A stretch of 64,000 bases of DNA from the NCBI RefSeq assembly GCF_001888055.1, contig NZ_LXHZ01000026.1, positions 1 through 64,000 on the forward strand. Reading direction: 5' to 3'. The position numbers were made by a program, and so were the translations under genes. Positions 38,908 to 47,790 of the stretch are shown here, in pieces. The DNA is from Rappaport israeli (GTDB lineage Bacteria > Pseudomonadota > Gammaproteobacteria > Cardiobacteriales > Cardiobacteriaceae). Each line of letters opens with the position of its first letter. Position 1 is the first letter of the stretch. The notes below the pieces were generated by a model that saw only the letters and a list, made by a program, of their open reading frames with translations, searched no databases and was not told the origin of the DNA.

Positions 38908-40549
38908 TATTAAAAATAAAAATAATTCTGGATGGCTATGGCTAGTTCCCATTTTAGCATTGGGGGTTGGTTTGTGGCTGGCTTATGCGCGTTTATCATC
39001 GGCAGGTCCTGAAATTAGCATAGTTTTTAAATCGGCTGAGGGAATAAAAGCAGGTTCTACTAAATTGCGTTATAAAGATTTAGATGTAGGAACAGTGAGC
39101 GATGTAGAGCTTTCTGATGATTTAATGCATGTTGTTGTAAAAGCTAAGATGCTTAAAACTGCTGTGCCATTACTAAAAACAGATACGCAATTTTGGGTGG
39201 TAAAGCCACAAATTTCTGCCAGCGGTATTACTGGATTAAATACGATAATTTCAGGAAGTTATATTGCTATTGAGCCAGGGAACAAGCCTCAAAAAGAAAC
39301 TGATTTCATTGGTTTGGAGGATATCCCACTGACAACACCTTCTGAGCCTGGGTTGCGCATTCAATTGGTTACTAATGATGCGACTGGCATTAATGTAGGC
39401 ACACCGCTTTATTATCGTGGTATAAAAGTTGGGCAAGTTGAACAAATAAAATTTGATGAAAACTTCAATTATTTAGGTTTGTTGGTATTTGTGCGTGCGC
39501 CTTATGATCAGCTGGTAACAAGTAATACACGTTTTTATAATATTGGTGGTTTTTCATTTCAAGCCAATACGAATGGGATTGATTTATCGCTTGAATCTGC
39601 AGAAACGCTTTTTTTAGGTGGGATTAGTTTTACCACTCCGACTACTTTGCTTACCTCCGCGCGTAAAGTTGATGATAATACAGTGTTTACTTTGTATAAA
39701 TCACAACAAGATAGCCAGTTGCCAAGCTCTTTTGCACGTGAATACTATGTGGTTTATTTTGATGATAGTCCACGTGGGCTAAAAAATGGTAGTAAGGTAG
39801 TATTAAATGGCATGGATGTTGGGCAAGTTGTTGATGTGCGTCTGCTTTATGATGCGCAACTTAATAAGACAGTTGTACCGATTTTGATTGAAATTGAACC
39901 TAGTTTGATAGAAGTATTTAATAGTCAAGCTAATAATCCTAAACAGCTGATTATGGAAATGGTGCAACATGGTTTGCATGCCTCATTAGAAACGGCTAAT
40001 TATTTGACAGGTCAGAAAATGATTACGCTAAAATTCTATGATAATCAGGGAAAATTTACTAAAGACCCTTATAGTAGTTATCAAGTGTTGCCCACTAAAA
40101 ATACGGGATTATCTAAGATTACAGATGATGTTGCCAATATTGTTAATACCATAAAAAAATTGCCAATTAAGCAGTTTTTTAATAAAGCGGTTGACGCGGC
40201 GGGTTCTGCTTCTGATTCTATTGATGCGCTGAAGCGAATTATTGAAAAACCAGAACTACAGAATTTGGGCGTATCGTTGCAAAAAAGTATTAAAAAACTT
40301 AATGATACTTTATCTTCGATTAAGAATTTTAGTGATACTTCTTCAAATGCGGTGGGGGATTTAAATGCGCAAATTAATGAGCTAACAAAACAATTAGAGC
40401 ATACTTTGTATGGTTTGAGCCCTGAATCAACGCTTTATTACAATATTCAGCAGACTTTGCAGGAATTACAACAAACAGCAAAATCAGTTAATCAAACAAC
40501 AAAAATTATTAATGAAAAACCCAATGCGCTTATTTTTGGAGGTGAGTAA
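38894..40549 (+). CDS. pqiB: intermembrane transport protein PqiB (MCE family)
   Basis: 551 residues from ATG 38894. One N-terminal membrane anchor (WLWLVPILALGVGLWLAYAR) precedes three MCE domains: FKSAEGIKAGSTKLRYKDLD, VTNDATGINVGTPLYYRGIK, and YFDDSPRGLKNGSKVVLNGM. A long C-terminal helical region (about 430-551) should form the coiled-coil tube that reaches the outer membrane. The overlaps with pqiA2 and pqiC make it the centre of a four-gene operon. Confidence 0.94.
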   Translation: MQQPNIKNKNNSGWLWLVPILALGVGLWLAYARLSSAGPEISIVFKSAEGIKAGSTKLRYKDLDVGTVSDVELSDDLMHVVVKAKMLKTAVPLLKTDTQFWVVKPQISASGITGLNTIISGSYIAIEPGNKPQKETDFIGLEDIPLTTPSEPGLRIQLVTNDATGINVGTPLYYRGIKVGQVEQIKFDENFNYLGLLVFVRAPYDQLVTSNTRFYNIGGFSFQANTNGIDLSLESAETLFLGGISFTTPTTLLTSARKVDDNTVFTLYKSQQDSQLPSSFAREYYVVYFDDSPRGLKNGSKVVLNGMDVGQVVDVRLLYDAQLNKTVVPILIEIEPSLIEVFNSQANNPKQLIMEMVQHGLHASLETANYLTGQKMITLKFYDNQGKFTKDPYSSYQVLPTKNTGLSKITDDVANIVNTIKKLPIKQFFNKAVDAAGSASDSIDALKRIIEKPELQNLGVSLQKSIKKLNDTLSSIKNFSDTSSNAVGDLNAQINELTKQLEHTLYGLSPESTLYYNIQQTLQELQQTAKSVNQTTKIINEKPNALIFGGE

Positions 40550-41136
40550 TGCAGATACACAATAAAATAACTCGTTTATCCTTGGCGATGGGGTTAGTGT
40601 TATTGTTAGGCTGTGCTTCAGAGGTGAAAAATCGCTACATGATTGCGCCAGCGCAGTTTTTATCGCCCTCTAATAATGCGCAAGCGTTTAACCAGCAGAT
40701 GATTGCGTTGCGCCAATTGCGTTTACCAGATTATTTACGAGAGCAGAAAATAGTCTATAGAGCGCAGGGACAAAGTGTTATCGCAGATAAAAATGAGCTG
40801 TGGGCGCAGGATTTGGAAGATAATATGAAGCGGGTATTACAACAAAATATCGCTAATTTATTGTCGCAAACGGGGGTGAATAGTTATCCATTAGGGGCAG
40901 ATGTGCGTCCTGATAAAATAGTGGATTTGCAAATTATTGAGATGATTGCTGATAAAGAAGTGTTACGTTTTGATGTGTTGGTAAGTTGGCAAGTATTTAC
41001 TGCGGGACAAACCAAACCACAGCAACATGAATTTAGAAAAAATTATTCATTAACTCAGATGGATGGACAGGAAATCGTTCGAACATATCAGCAAAGTTTA
41101 AAAGAATTAAGTGAGAAGATTGTCGCGACCTTGTGA
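40549..41136 (+). CDS. pqiC: PqiC (YmbA-type) outer-membrane lipoprotein
   Basis: 195 residues. The signal and lipobox are LAMGLVLLLGCASEVKNRYM (Cys after LLLG). The ABC-type lipoprotein domain (DUF330/PqiC) shows RQLRLPDYLREQKIVYRAQG and ELWAQDLEDNMKRVLQQNIA. PqiC makes a ring at the inner face of the outer membrane that receives the PqiB tube. Its ATG overlaps the pqiB stop. Confidence 0.9.
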   Translation: MQIHNKITRLSLAMGLVLLLGCASEVKNRYMIAPAQFLSPSNNAQAFNQQMIALRQLRLPDYLREQKIVYRAQGQSVIADKNELWAQDLEDNMKRVLQQNIANLLSQTGVNSYPLGADVRPDKIVDLQIIEMIADKEVLRFDVLVSWQVFTAGQTKPQQHEFRKNYSLTQMDGQEIVRTYQQSLKELSEKIVATL

Positions 41137-41198
41137 GTTTTATTATTCCCTAGCGTTTTGCATTTTTGAGTAAAGCGCTATTTTTTATTGTGTGCAGA

Positions 41199-41236
41199 TA
41201 AAAAATGCTGGCACTTGTTTGGCCAGCATTTTTTTG
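41199..41236. terminator. bidirectional terminator between pqiC and dld
   Basis: AATGCTGGC (41204-41212) pairs with GCCAGCATT (41222-41230); A-rich on the left and T7 on the right, serving both convergent genes. Confidence 0.9.
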
Positions 41237-41253
41237 CGCTTTTATTTTGATTA

Positions 41254-42951
41254 TTAAACGTTGCGCTCATCCGCCCAATGTTTACATTTGCTGGTTTTGC
41301 CAATGCCTGGATTAAAAGAATTGGTTGGGTCATTTTGGCGGTAGAATTTCTTGAGCGCATCTTTAGCGTAATATAAATGTCCAACATTGTGTTCGGCAGG
41401 ATACTCTGCGCCACGTTGGTCAAAAAATTGTAGAAGGCGTTTTTTAAGCGCTTCAGCATCCACTCCTTTTTTTAGAATGTAATCTTGGTGCATAACGTGG
41501 CAGAAAAAATGTCCGCAATAAAGTTTGTCTTCAATTTGTGCGTTGATATCTTCTGGCAGCGTTTCAAGCCATTCATCTTCATTGCGTCTTAGGGCGATAT
41601 CCAGCGCTAATATTGCGCCGACTTCTTTATGGCGCATAATGTGATAGCGTTTGGCAGCACCTGCAGCAGCAAAGCGATGCAATATGGCGAGTTCGCTTTC
41701 ATGCTCGTTACAAAGATGATAGCTGCCTTCATGGTTTGCAAAGTATTCATCTAAAAATTCTTTTGCTTTTTCAATGCCATCATCAGACATTTTTAAGATG
41801 AGATGGTGTTCGTATTGGTCGCGATAATCGCGCATGATTTTAGGCAGATGTGAGGGCAATAGGTCTGTGAGAAATTGCACGGCGCGGTCAGAGAAGTATT
41901 TAGGGAAAAATTTAAGTTTCTTCGTCAGGCGGTCAACAGTATTTTTTAATGCAAAAAATTTGGGAATGTATTTTGAACCAAATTTTGAAATAACAAGCAC
42001 AGTATCGCGCCCATAGCGTTCGCTAATATTGAAATAGTCGCGGTGTATATATTCACCAGAGACGGGGAGTTGGTCAAATTTGCTGAGAATATGGCGACGA
42101 ATATCGCTAAGATTTTTGGTGTGGTTGGTGCCAATATAGAACACTTGTTCTCTTTTAGGTTTGGCGAAGGTGTCAACACGGACAGCAAACACAATGAGGC
42201 GACCCGCTGAACCTGAGGCATCGTAGAGACGTCGTCCGTCGTTATTAAAACGAGCGGGTGTGTCGGCATCAACATCGCGCACGCGGTCACCATATTGATG
42301 GTCGGAGGCAAGTTTTTGTGGATTTTGGATATCTTCTTGGCGGTAGTCTTTTTTTTCAAGGCGACTAAGAATAGTTTCAGGGTCGTTGCCTAAATCAATG
42401 CCGAGGTTGTTGTGAAATTGCAATTCGCCATTTTCAGCCAGACGCGCAAAGGCTGCCATTTCAGTATACGCAGGACCGCGCTGAATTAGTGCACCGCCTG
42501 AGTTGTTGCAAATGCCCCCAACAATAGAAGCGCCAATGCAAGAAGAACCAATCACTGAATGCGGTTCGCGGTGATGGGGTTCGAGTAAGTCTTCTAGCTC
42601 AAATAAGGTTGAGCCTGGTAGGGCGATGGCTTGTTGGGCGTCGTTAATGAGTTGAATGCCTTTAATGCGCATGGTGGAGAGGACAACAACATCGCGGTCG
42701 TAATCCCCAAAAGGAGTAGAGCCACCAGTTAATCCTGTATTGGAGGCTTGAGGAATAAGGATAATGTCATGCTTAACACAAGCTTGCACAACCTTCCACA
42801 TTTCAACAAGTGTTTTGGGACGTGCAACGGCGATGGCTTTCCCAATACCAAAGCGAAAGCCTTTACAGTATTTCGCCATTTTGCTGGGGTCGGTGATGAT
42901 ATAATCTTCGCCAACGATATTTTCGATATCTGAAAGAATCATTTTTTTCAT
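41254..42951 (-). CDS. dld: quinone-dependent D-lactate dehydrogenase
   Basis: 565 residues. A peripheral-membrane FAD enzyme that oxidises D-lactate to pyruvate and feeds electrons to quinone. The FAD-binding PCMH domain has RPKTLVEMWKVVQACVKHDI, ILIPQASNTGLTGGSTPFG and GSSCIGASIVGGICNNSGGA. The large central insertion and C-terminal VGHLYYAKDALKKFYRQNDP, TNSFNPGIGKTSKCKHW are specific to the Dld family and distinguish it from Dld2/GlcD. Length equals E. coli Dld (571). Single gene, minus strand. Confidence 0.95.
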   Translation of the reverse strand: MKKMILSDIENIVGEDYIITDPSKMAKYCKGFRFGIGKAIAVARPKTLVEMWKVVQACVKHDIILIPQASNTGLTGGSTPFGDYDRDVVVLSTMRIKGIQLINDAQQAIALPGSTLFELEDLLEPHHREPHSVIGSSCIGASIVGGICNNSGGALIQRGPAYTEMAAFARLAENGELQFHNNLGIDLGNDPETILSRLEKKDYRQEDIQNPQKLASDHQYGDRVRDVDADTPARFNNDGRRLYDASGSAGRLIVFAVRVDTFAKPKREQVFYIGTNHTKNLSDIRRHILSKFDQLPVSGEYIHRDYFNISERYGRDTVLVISKFGSKYIPKFFALKNTVDRLTKKLKFFPKYFSDRAVQFLTDLLPSHLPKIMRDYRDQYEHHLILKMSDDGIEKAKEFLDEYFANHEGSYHLCNEHESELAILHRFAAAGAAKRYHIMRHKEVGAILALDIALRRNEDEWLETLPEDINAQIEDKLYCGHFFCHVMHQDYILKKGVDAEALKKRLLQFFDQRGAEYPAEHNVGHLYYAKDALKKFYRQNDPTNSFNPGIGKTSKCKHWADERNV

Positions 42952-43007
42952 AATTCACCTTTGGTTTGGTTGGACGGGTTATTTTATCAGTTCTATCAAT
43001 GCGTTTT

Positions 43008-43610
43008 TTAAATCTTTGCGCTAGTGAAGGTTTGGAGTTGCTGTTGTAGGCTAGCAAGTGCTTGCGCGCGGTGGCTTAGGTGGTTTTTCTCATTGTCTGC
43101 TAGTTGAGCAGCGGTTTGTTGGTGGCTGTCTAGCCAAAAAATTGGGTCGTAACCAAAGCCATTTTCACCTTGAGGTTGATGGGCAATACTACCGTGCCAA
43201 ATGCCTTGAGCAATAAGCGGTAAGGGGTCTTGAGGGTGGCGTAAGTACACAATTACACAGACAAAATAAGCTCGGCGGTCGGTTTGCTCTGCCATAGCGT
43301 GGAGGAGCTTAGCGTTATTGGCTTGGTCGTTGCCATGTTCACCAGCATAACGCGCTGAATAAATACCTGGAGCGCCATTTAATGCAGGGACAACAAGCCC
43401 TGAATCATCGGCAATGGCTGGCAGAGTGCTGAGTTTGCTTGCATGGCGCGCTTTGATGAGGGCGTTTTCAATGAAGGTGGTAGCGCTCTCATCGGCTTCT
43501 TGCGCAAAAAACTGGGCTTGGGGGAGGAGGTTTAACTGTAACGGCGCTAGAATTTGATGAAGTTCGACAATTTTTTTGCGGTTATTACTGGCGAGGATTA
43601 TCTCTTGCAT
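43008..43610 (-). CDS. rdgB: XTP/dITP pyrophosphatase (RdgB/HAM1)
   Basis: 200 residues. Removes non-canonical purine triphosphates. Motifs: ILASNNRKKIVELHQILAPL at the N-terminus, AIADDSGLVVPALNGAPGIY then SARYAGEHG in the centre, and GFGYDPIFW, then NHLSHRAQALASLQ at the end. It lies 5 bp after rph on the same strand and is probably co-transcribed with it. Confidence 0.95.
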   Translation of the reverse strand: MQEIILASNNRKKIVELHQILAPLQLNLLPQAQFFAQEADESATTFIENALIKARHASKLSTLPAIADDSGLVVPALNGAPGIYSARYAGEHGNDQANNAKLLHAMAEQTDRRAYFVCVIVYLRHPQDPLPLIAQGIWHGSIAHQPQGENGFGYDPIFWLDSHQQTAAQLADNEKNHLSHRAQALASLQQQLQTFTSAKI

Positions 43611-43615
43611 GGGAT

Positions 43616-44335
43616 TTATAGCAGTCCAAGGGCTTGTTTTTGTACGGTTAGAATTTGAGCTATGCCACTTTCGCCTAGGTCAATCATTTGATTCATCTGT
43701 AGGCGGCTAAAAGCTTGTCCTTCGGCTGTGCCTTGAATTTCGATAAGGTGCTGTTGGTCGTTCATGATGATGTTCATATCCGTTTCGGCGCTACTGTCTT
43801 CGCTGTAGTCTAAATCAAGAATAGGGGTATTTTGATAAATCCCTACAGAAATGGCGGCGACTTGAGTAGTGAGAGGGTTGGTGGTAAGTTTGCCATTTTG
43901 TATGAGATGACGAATGGCTTGTGCAAGGGCAACAAATCCACCATTGATGGCAGCTGTGCGCGTTCCTCCGTCGGCTTGTAGAACGTCGCAATCAATGGTG
44001 ATGGCGCGTTCGCCTAATGCTTTGAGGTCAATGGCGGCACGTAAGCTACGCCCAATTAGGCGTTGGATTTCGATTGTGCGTCCTGTTTGTTTACCACGGC
44101 TAGCTTCACGAGTGCTGCGCTCATGCGTGGCGCGGGGAAGCATGGCATATTCAGCGGTTACCCAGCCTTGATTTTTTCCGCGCAAAAATGGTGGTAGGCG
44201 CTCTTCTACGCTTGCGGTACAAAGAACGTGGGTGTTGCCAAGTTTGATAAGAGCTGAGCCTTCGGCATAGGGATTGACGTTGCATTCAATGCTGATGGGG
44301 CGCATTTGATTGGTTTGGCGATTACTGGGGCGCAT
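43616..44335 (-). CDS. rph: ribonuclease PH
   Basis: 239 residues. A phosphorolytic 3'-5' exoribonuclease that trims tRNA 3' ends. [20 protein letters not shown] is the expected N-terminus; [20 protein letters not shown] and [20 protein letters not shown] the phosphate-binding core; [20 protein letters not shown] the catalytic region. Length and order are normal. rph-rdgB adjacency is common in proteobacteria. Confidence 0.96.
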   Translation of the reverse strand: MRPSNRQTNQMRPISIECNVNPYAEGSALIKLGNTHVLCTASVEERLPPFLRGKNQGWVTAEYAMLPRATHERSTREASRGKQTGRTIEIQRLIGRSLRAAIDLKALGERAITIDCDVLQADGGTRTAAINGGFVALAQAIRHLIQNGKLTTNPLTTQVAAISVGIYQNTPILDLDYSEDSSAETDMNIIMNDQQHLIEIQGTAEGQAFSRLQMNQMIDLGESGIAQILTVQKQALGLL

Positions 44336-44407
44336 AGCTGTCCTTTTGAGGTTGCAAAAAGCGCGACATTATAACGAGGTTTGCGCTTTTGTGGGCGATT
44401 GTTGCTC

Positions 44408-44917
44408 TTAAACAAAGAGATCAACCAGCCATAGTCTGAGTTTAAGCAACCATTTGGGTTGTAAACCACTGAAGCTTTGGCGCACTTTGCCTTGTTTGAA
44501 AATAGCATAAGAGGGGGTAACAATGGTGCGCCAGCTACGAAATATGGCGCTGTTATTGTCGTTAATGGTGGAAAAAGTTAACTGTTCTTGCTGGAGATAT
44601 TCCATCAGGGTGGCATCATCGCCTGAAGCAACAGCAATGGTGAGAACGGGATAATGTTGTTCTTGTGATAGCGCGTTAACCGCTGGTGAACTGTGCCGAC
44701 ATACAGGACACCAACTGCCCCAAAAATAAAGTAAAACAGGTTGCTCACTACTTAATTGCGCAAGGTCGATGGATTCGCCTGCAAGGTTTATAAAATGTTG
44801 CTGACTTTCTGGGGTGAATGTTGGTGCGCGCCACCAGCCAATAAGCGTGTAGAAGATAAAAAAGATTATCGCGCTGATTAAAAAACTTTTGCTATAAGCG
44901 AGATATTTTTTGAGCAT
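44408..44917 (-). CDS. membrane-anchored thioredoxin-like protein (ScsD/TlpA type)
   Basis: 169 residues. One N-terminal membrane helix (SFLISAIIFFIFYTLIGWW) places the thioredoxin domain in the periplasm. FWGSWCPVCRHSSPAVNALS has the active-site CPVC with preceding Trp; IVTPSYAIFKQG provides the cis-Pro. The CPVC variant and size resemble ScsD, a suppressor of copper sensitivity protein, but no other scs gene is near, so the specific partner is unknown. Confidence 0.82.
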   Translation of the reverse strand: MLKKYLAYSKSFLISAIIFFIFYTLIGWWRAPTFTPESQQHFINLAGESIDLAQLSSEQPVLLYFWGSWCPVCRHSSPAVNALSQEQHYPVLTIAVASGDDATLMEYLQQEQLTFSTINDNNSAIFRSWRTIVTPSYAIFKQGKVRQSFSGLQPKWLLKLRLWLVDLFV

Positions 44918-44935
44918 AAAAAAGAGATAAAAGAT

Positions 44936-44968
44936 TGATAAAAAGAGCTGGGTAAAATACCCAGCTTA
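44936..44968 (-). terminator. intrinsic terminator of metNIQ
   Basis: AGCTGGGTA (44946-44954) and TACCCAGCT (44958-44966) form a 9-bp stem with loop AAA; on the minus strand it is followed by CTTTTT. It lies 20 bp beyond the metQ stop. Confidence 0.9.
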
Positions 44969-44987
44969 AGGATTGGCGTTTAAACGC

Positions 44988-45769
44988 TTACCAACCTTTG
45001 ACGGCTGCGCCTTTAAACACTTTTTCTGCCGCTTGCTCTACTTCATCAGAATGATAAGCTTCAACAAATTGCTTGACAGATTCTTTATCTTTATCTGCAC
45101 TGCGTACGGCGATGATGTTCATATATGGAGAATCTGAGTCTTCTCTAGCAATGGCATCTTTAGTTGGGACTAAGCCTGCATTAACCGCATAATTAGAGTT
45201 AATAAAGCTACGTCTACCTCATCTAATACGCGGGGTAATTGTGCGGCATCAACTTCTTGGAATTTGAGTTTTTTAGGATTATCTTTAACGTCTAAAGAAG
45301 AAGATTCTAAGCTGTTAGGGTCTTTTAAAGTGATGATGCCTAATTTGTGTAATAACAAATAACTGCGACCGCTATTTGAAGGGTCATTTGGTAAGGCAAT
45401 GGTCATGCCTTCGCTGAGTTCATCTAGGCTTTTGATTTTGTTGCTATAAGCGCCGATTGGATAGACAAAGGTATTGCCCACAGCGACAATATCAAATCCA
45501 CGGTCGCGGTTCATTGCATCCAAATAAGGTTGATGTTGAAAAGCGTTAGCATCGATATCGCCATCAGCAAGAGCGACATTGGGCGTAACGTAGTCGTCAA
45601 ACTCAATCACTTCAACATCAAGGTCAAATTTCTTTTTAGCGACTTCTTTTGCTGCATACACAATCTCCGCTTCTTGACCGCTCATACTGCCTACGCGCAA
45701 GGTTTCGGCATGAGCGTTAAATGTGATGGCGGTTAAAATAGCTAGACTTAAGCTTTTTAAACTGTTCAT
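44988..45769 (-). CDS. metQ: D-methionine-binding protein MetQ, one frameshift
   Basis: Substrate-binding part of the methionine ABC importer. Signal peptide LAILTAITFNAHA, then LRVGSMSGQEAEIVYAAKEV, VEVIEFDDYVTPNVALADGD, IDANAFQHQPYLDAMNRDRG, typical NlpA/MetQ. The frame breaks near 45199-45204 after DEVDVAL; one more base restores INSNYAVNAGLVPTKDAIAR, EDSDSPYMNIIAVRSADKD, ending VFKGAAVKGW. The restored length is about 260. MetQ is usually a lipoprotein, but this signal contains no Cys, so the protein may be soluble in the periplasm. Confidence 0.92.
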
Positions 45770-45793
45770 TGATTTTCTCCTGTAAGGTTAAAA

Positions 45794-46450
45794 TTAATCA
45801 CGGTGATTGGATTTTTTGGCAAACCAATCGCCAAGTGACTGCACCAATTGCACCATTATGATTAAAATCACAAGGGTGTAATTCATGATTTCATAGTTAT
45901 AACGTTGATAACCATATGAAATAGCGACTTTACCTAAACCACCTGCCCCTACAGCACCTGCCATTGCTGAATAGCCAATAAGTCCAATAATGGCGATGGT
46001 GATGGCATTAATGATGCCTGGAGTGGCTTCAGGTAATAAAACTTTGCGCACGATTTGCATAGGGGTAGCGCCCATAGATTGCGCCGCTTCAATCAGTCCA
46101 AGCGGAACTTCATTTAAGACATTTTCAGCTAAGCGTGCAATGAAAGGAATAGCGGCAACGGTTAAAGGGACAATAGCGGCGGTGTTGCCCAAAAAAGTTC
46201 CTACAATTAATTTTGTGAAGGGAATAATGTATAAAATTAATATGATGAAGGGTATAGAACGGGTAATATTAACGACTGTGCCCAAAATATAATAGGTTGG
46301 CGCATGGCTTAAAAAACGTCCTGGGCGCGTTATGTAGAGGATAACACCTAGCGGAATGCCAAATAATGCGCCTAAAGCGGCACTGCCTAGGCTCATGTAG
46401 AGCGTTTCCCAAGTGGCTTTAATAAATAGCTCAATGATTTGACTGGACAT
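45794..46450 (-). CDS. metI: methionine ABC transporter permease MetI
   Basis: 218 residues from ATG 46448-46450. Five membrane helices; IELFIKATWETLYMSLGSAA and the EAA loop EAAQSMGATPMQIVRKVLLP EA are standard MetI. It overlaps metN by 20 bases and lies 24 bp before metQ. An upstream in-frame extension inside metN is unlikely to be translated. Confidence 0.95.
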   Translation of the reverse strand: MSSQIIELFIKATWETLYMSLGSAALGALFGIPLGVILYITRPGRFLSHAPTYYILGTVVNITRSIPFIILILYIIPFTKLIVGTFLGNTAAIVPLTVAAIPFIARLAENVLNEVPLGLIEAAQSMGATPMQIVRKVLLPEATPGIINAITIAIIGLIGYSAMAGAVGAGGLGKVAISYGYQRYNYEIMNYTLVILIIMVQLVQSLGDWFAKKSNHRD

Positions 46451-47465
46451 AACCAAGAATCTCCGTAGTAATTGGTAAGGCTTGCAAATGCGCAAGGGCT
46501 TGTTGAGTTTGATTGGGGCTGCCGATTAGTTCTGCAATAAGCAATCCCATATTAATGGTGCGGATATGTTCGATTTTGGCTTGCATGATGTTGATGTGGA
46601 TGCCAAATTTTTCTGTAAGTGAGGAAAGAATAGGTAAACCTACATGCTCACCGTCAAAAGTCAGTTTAATGACTGGATGATTTCCCTGCGCTGAGAGTTG
46701 TTGTTGGATATGCGCGGGTAAGTCAAATTTATGAATTTGCGCGATAAAGCGCTTGCCTAAAGGCGATTGTGGATTAGAAAAGAAGTTTTCAATTTGATTG
46801 TGTTCAACTAATTTTCCCCCTTCAATCAATGCAACGGAATGGCAGATTTTTTTCACAACTTCCATTTCATGAGTAATCATCAAAATAGTTAACCCAAGTT
46901 TTTGATTGATATCATTTAGCAGTTCTAAAATGGCATCGGTGGTGTGGGGGTCTAGCGCTGAAGTGGCTTCATCAGAAAGCAGGACTTTGGGTTCGCTGGC
47001 GAGCGCGCGGGCAATGGCAACACGCTGTTTTTGTCCACCTGAAAGTTGTGAGGGGTAATGATGGCGTTTATCGCTTAATCCTGTAAGCTCTAGCAAAGGC
47101 AGGACTTTTTCTTCAATTTTTTTGCGGGATAAGCCAATTAATTCAAGCGGTAAGGCGATATTATCAAAGACGTTGCGACTAGATAATAAATTAAAGTGCT
47201 GAAATATCATGCCGATATTGTGGCGCGCTTTATTGAGTTGGTTGGCAGAAAGTTTGGTTAGGTCTTGATTATCGACAATAACCTGCCCACTGGTTGGACG
47301 CTCTAGCAAATTAACACAACGAATCAGCGTGCTTTTGCCAGCGCCACTTTGTCCAACAACGCCATAAATTTGCCCTTTAGGAACATGTAGAGAAACATCT
47401 TCTAAGGCTGGAATGGTTTTGCCACGATGCGTATATATTTTATTTAAGTGATTTAATCTAATCAT
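46431..47465 (-). CDS. metN: methionine ABC transporter ATPase MetN
   Basis: 344 residues. Walker A GQSGAGKST, Q-loop MIFQHFNLLSSRNVFDNIAL, signature LSGGQKQRVAIARALASEPK, Walker B VLLSDEATSALDP and switch THEMEVV. The C-terminal NIL domain (about residues 265-344, VIKLTFDGEHVGLPILSSLT) binds methionine and allows feedback inhibition of transport. It is the first gene of metNIQ; the leader carries a stem-loop and a small upstream ORF (see below). Confidence 0.96.
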   Translation of the reverse strand: MIRLNHLNKIYTHRGKTIPALEDVSLHVPKGQIYGVVGQSGAGKSTLIRCVNLLERPTSGQVIVDNQDLTKLSANQLNKARHNIGMIFQHFNLLSSRNVFDNIALPLELIGLSRKKIEEKVLPLLELTGLSDKRHHYPSQLSGGQKQRVAIARALASEPKVLLSDEATSALDPHTTDAILELLNDINQKLGLTILMITHEMEVVKKICHSVALIEGGKLVEHNQIENFFSNPQSPLGKRFIAQIHKFDLPAHIQQQLSAQGNHPVIKLTFDGEHVGLPILSSLTEKFGIHINIMQAKIEHIRTINMGLLIAELIGSPNQTQQALAHLQALPITTEILGYVQSNH

Positions 47466-47536
47466 ATTTCCTCTGCTTTAAATAAAAATGCCCTGAAGAA
47501 AAATGATTGATTGATAGAATGTTTCCCTTTTAGCAT
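47462..47536 (-). CDS. putative 24-residue upstream ORF overlapping metN
   Basis: ATG 47534-47536 gives MLKGKHSINQSFFFRAFLFK, AEEI; its TGA (47462-47464) overlaps the metN ATG as ATGA. It contains no methionine beyond the start. The upstream purine tract GAAGAAA is a poor ribosome site. It may couple translation to metN or be chance. Confidence 0.2.
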   Translation of the reverse strand: MLKGKHSINQSFFFRAFLFKAEEI

Positions 47537-47547
47537 TATTTCTTCAG
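47493..47547 (-). promoter_or_regulatory. long stem-loop in metN leader, possible attenuator
   Basis: CTGAAGAAA-type arm (47539-47547 side) pairs with TTTCTTCAG (47493-47501 side), 9 bp perfect plus AATG/CATT after a bulge; the loop is about 28 bases. On the minus strand the 3' arm is followed by GGGCATTTTTATTT, resembling an intrinsic terminator 28 bases before the metN ATG. Confidence 0.45.
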
Positions 47548-47588
47548 TATGCGCCTGCAATCTGGGAACAAATCAGCGCATTGGTGGC

Positions 47589-47617
47589 ATTCTGCAAGCA
47601 ATATTTGTGAATGTCAA
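47589..47617 (-). promoter_or_regulatory. candidate sigma70 promoter of metNIQ
   Basis: On the minus strand TTGACA (47612-47617), a 17-base spacer and CAGAAT (47589-47594): perfect -35 with a 4/6 -10. It lies about 125 bases upstream of the metN start and before the leader stem-loop. The remaining 47620-47790 is AT-rich and holds no gene I can see. Confidence 0.5.
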
Positions 47618-47790
47618 TAGCGTTTAGTCACAATTTAAGGCACTACGGATTAGGTAGCGCCTATTTGCAAGAGTAGAAAGCAATTTATGGTATTTGATTT
47701 ATTTAAATGAATTGAGCACCTTGGATGGGGCTTTTATTGTGCATTTTACGCATAATATTTTTATTATACTATTGTTTTTATTTGCTTTTT

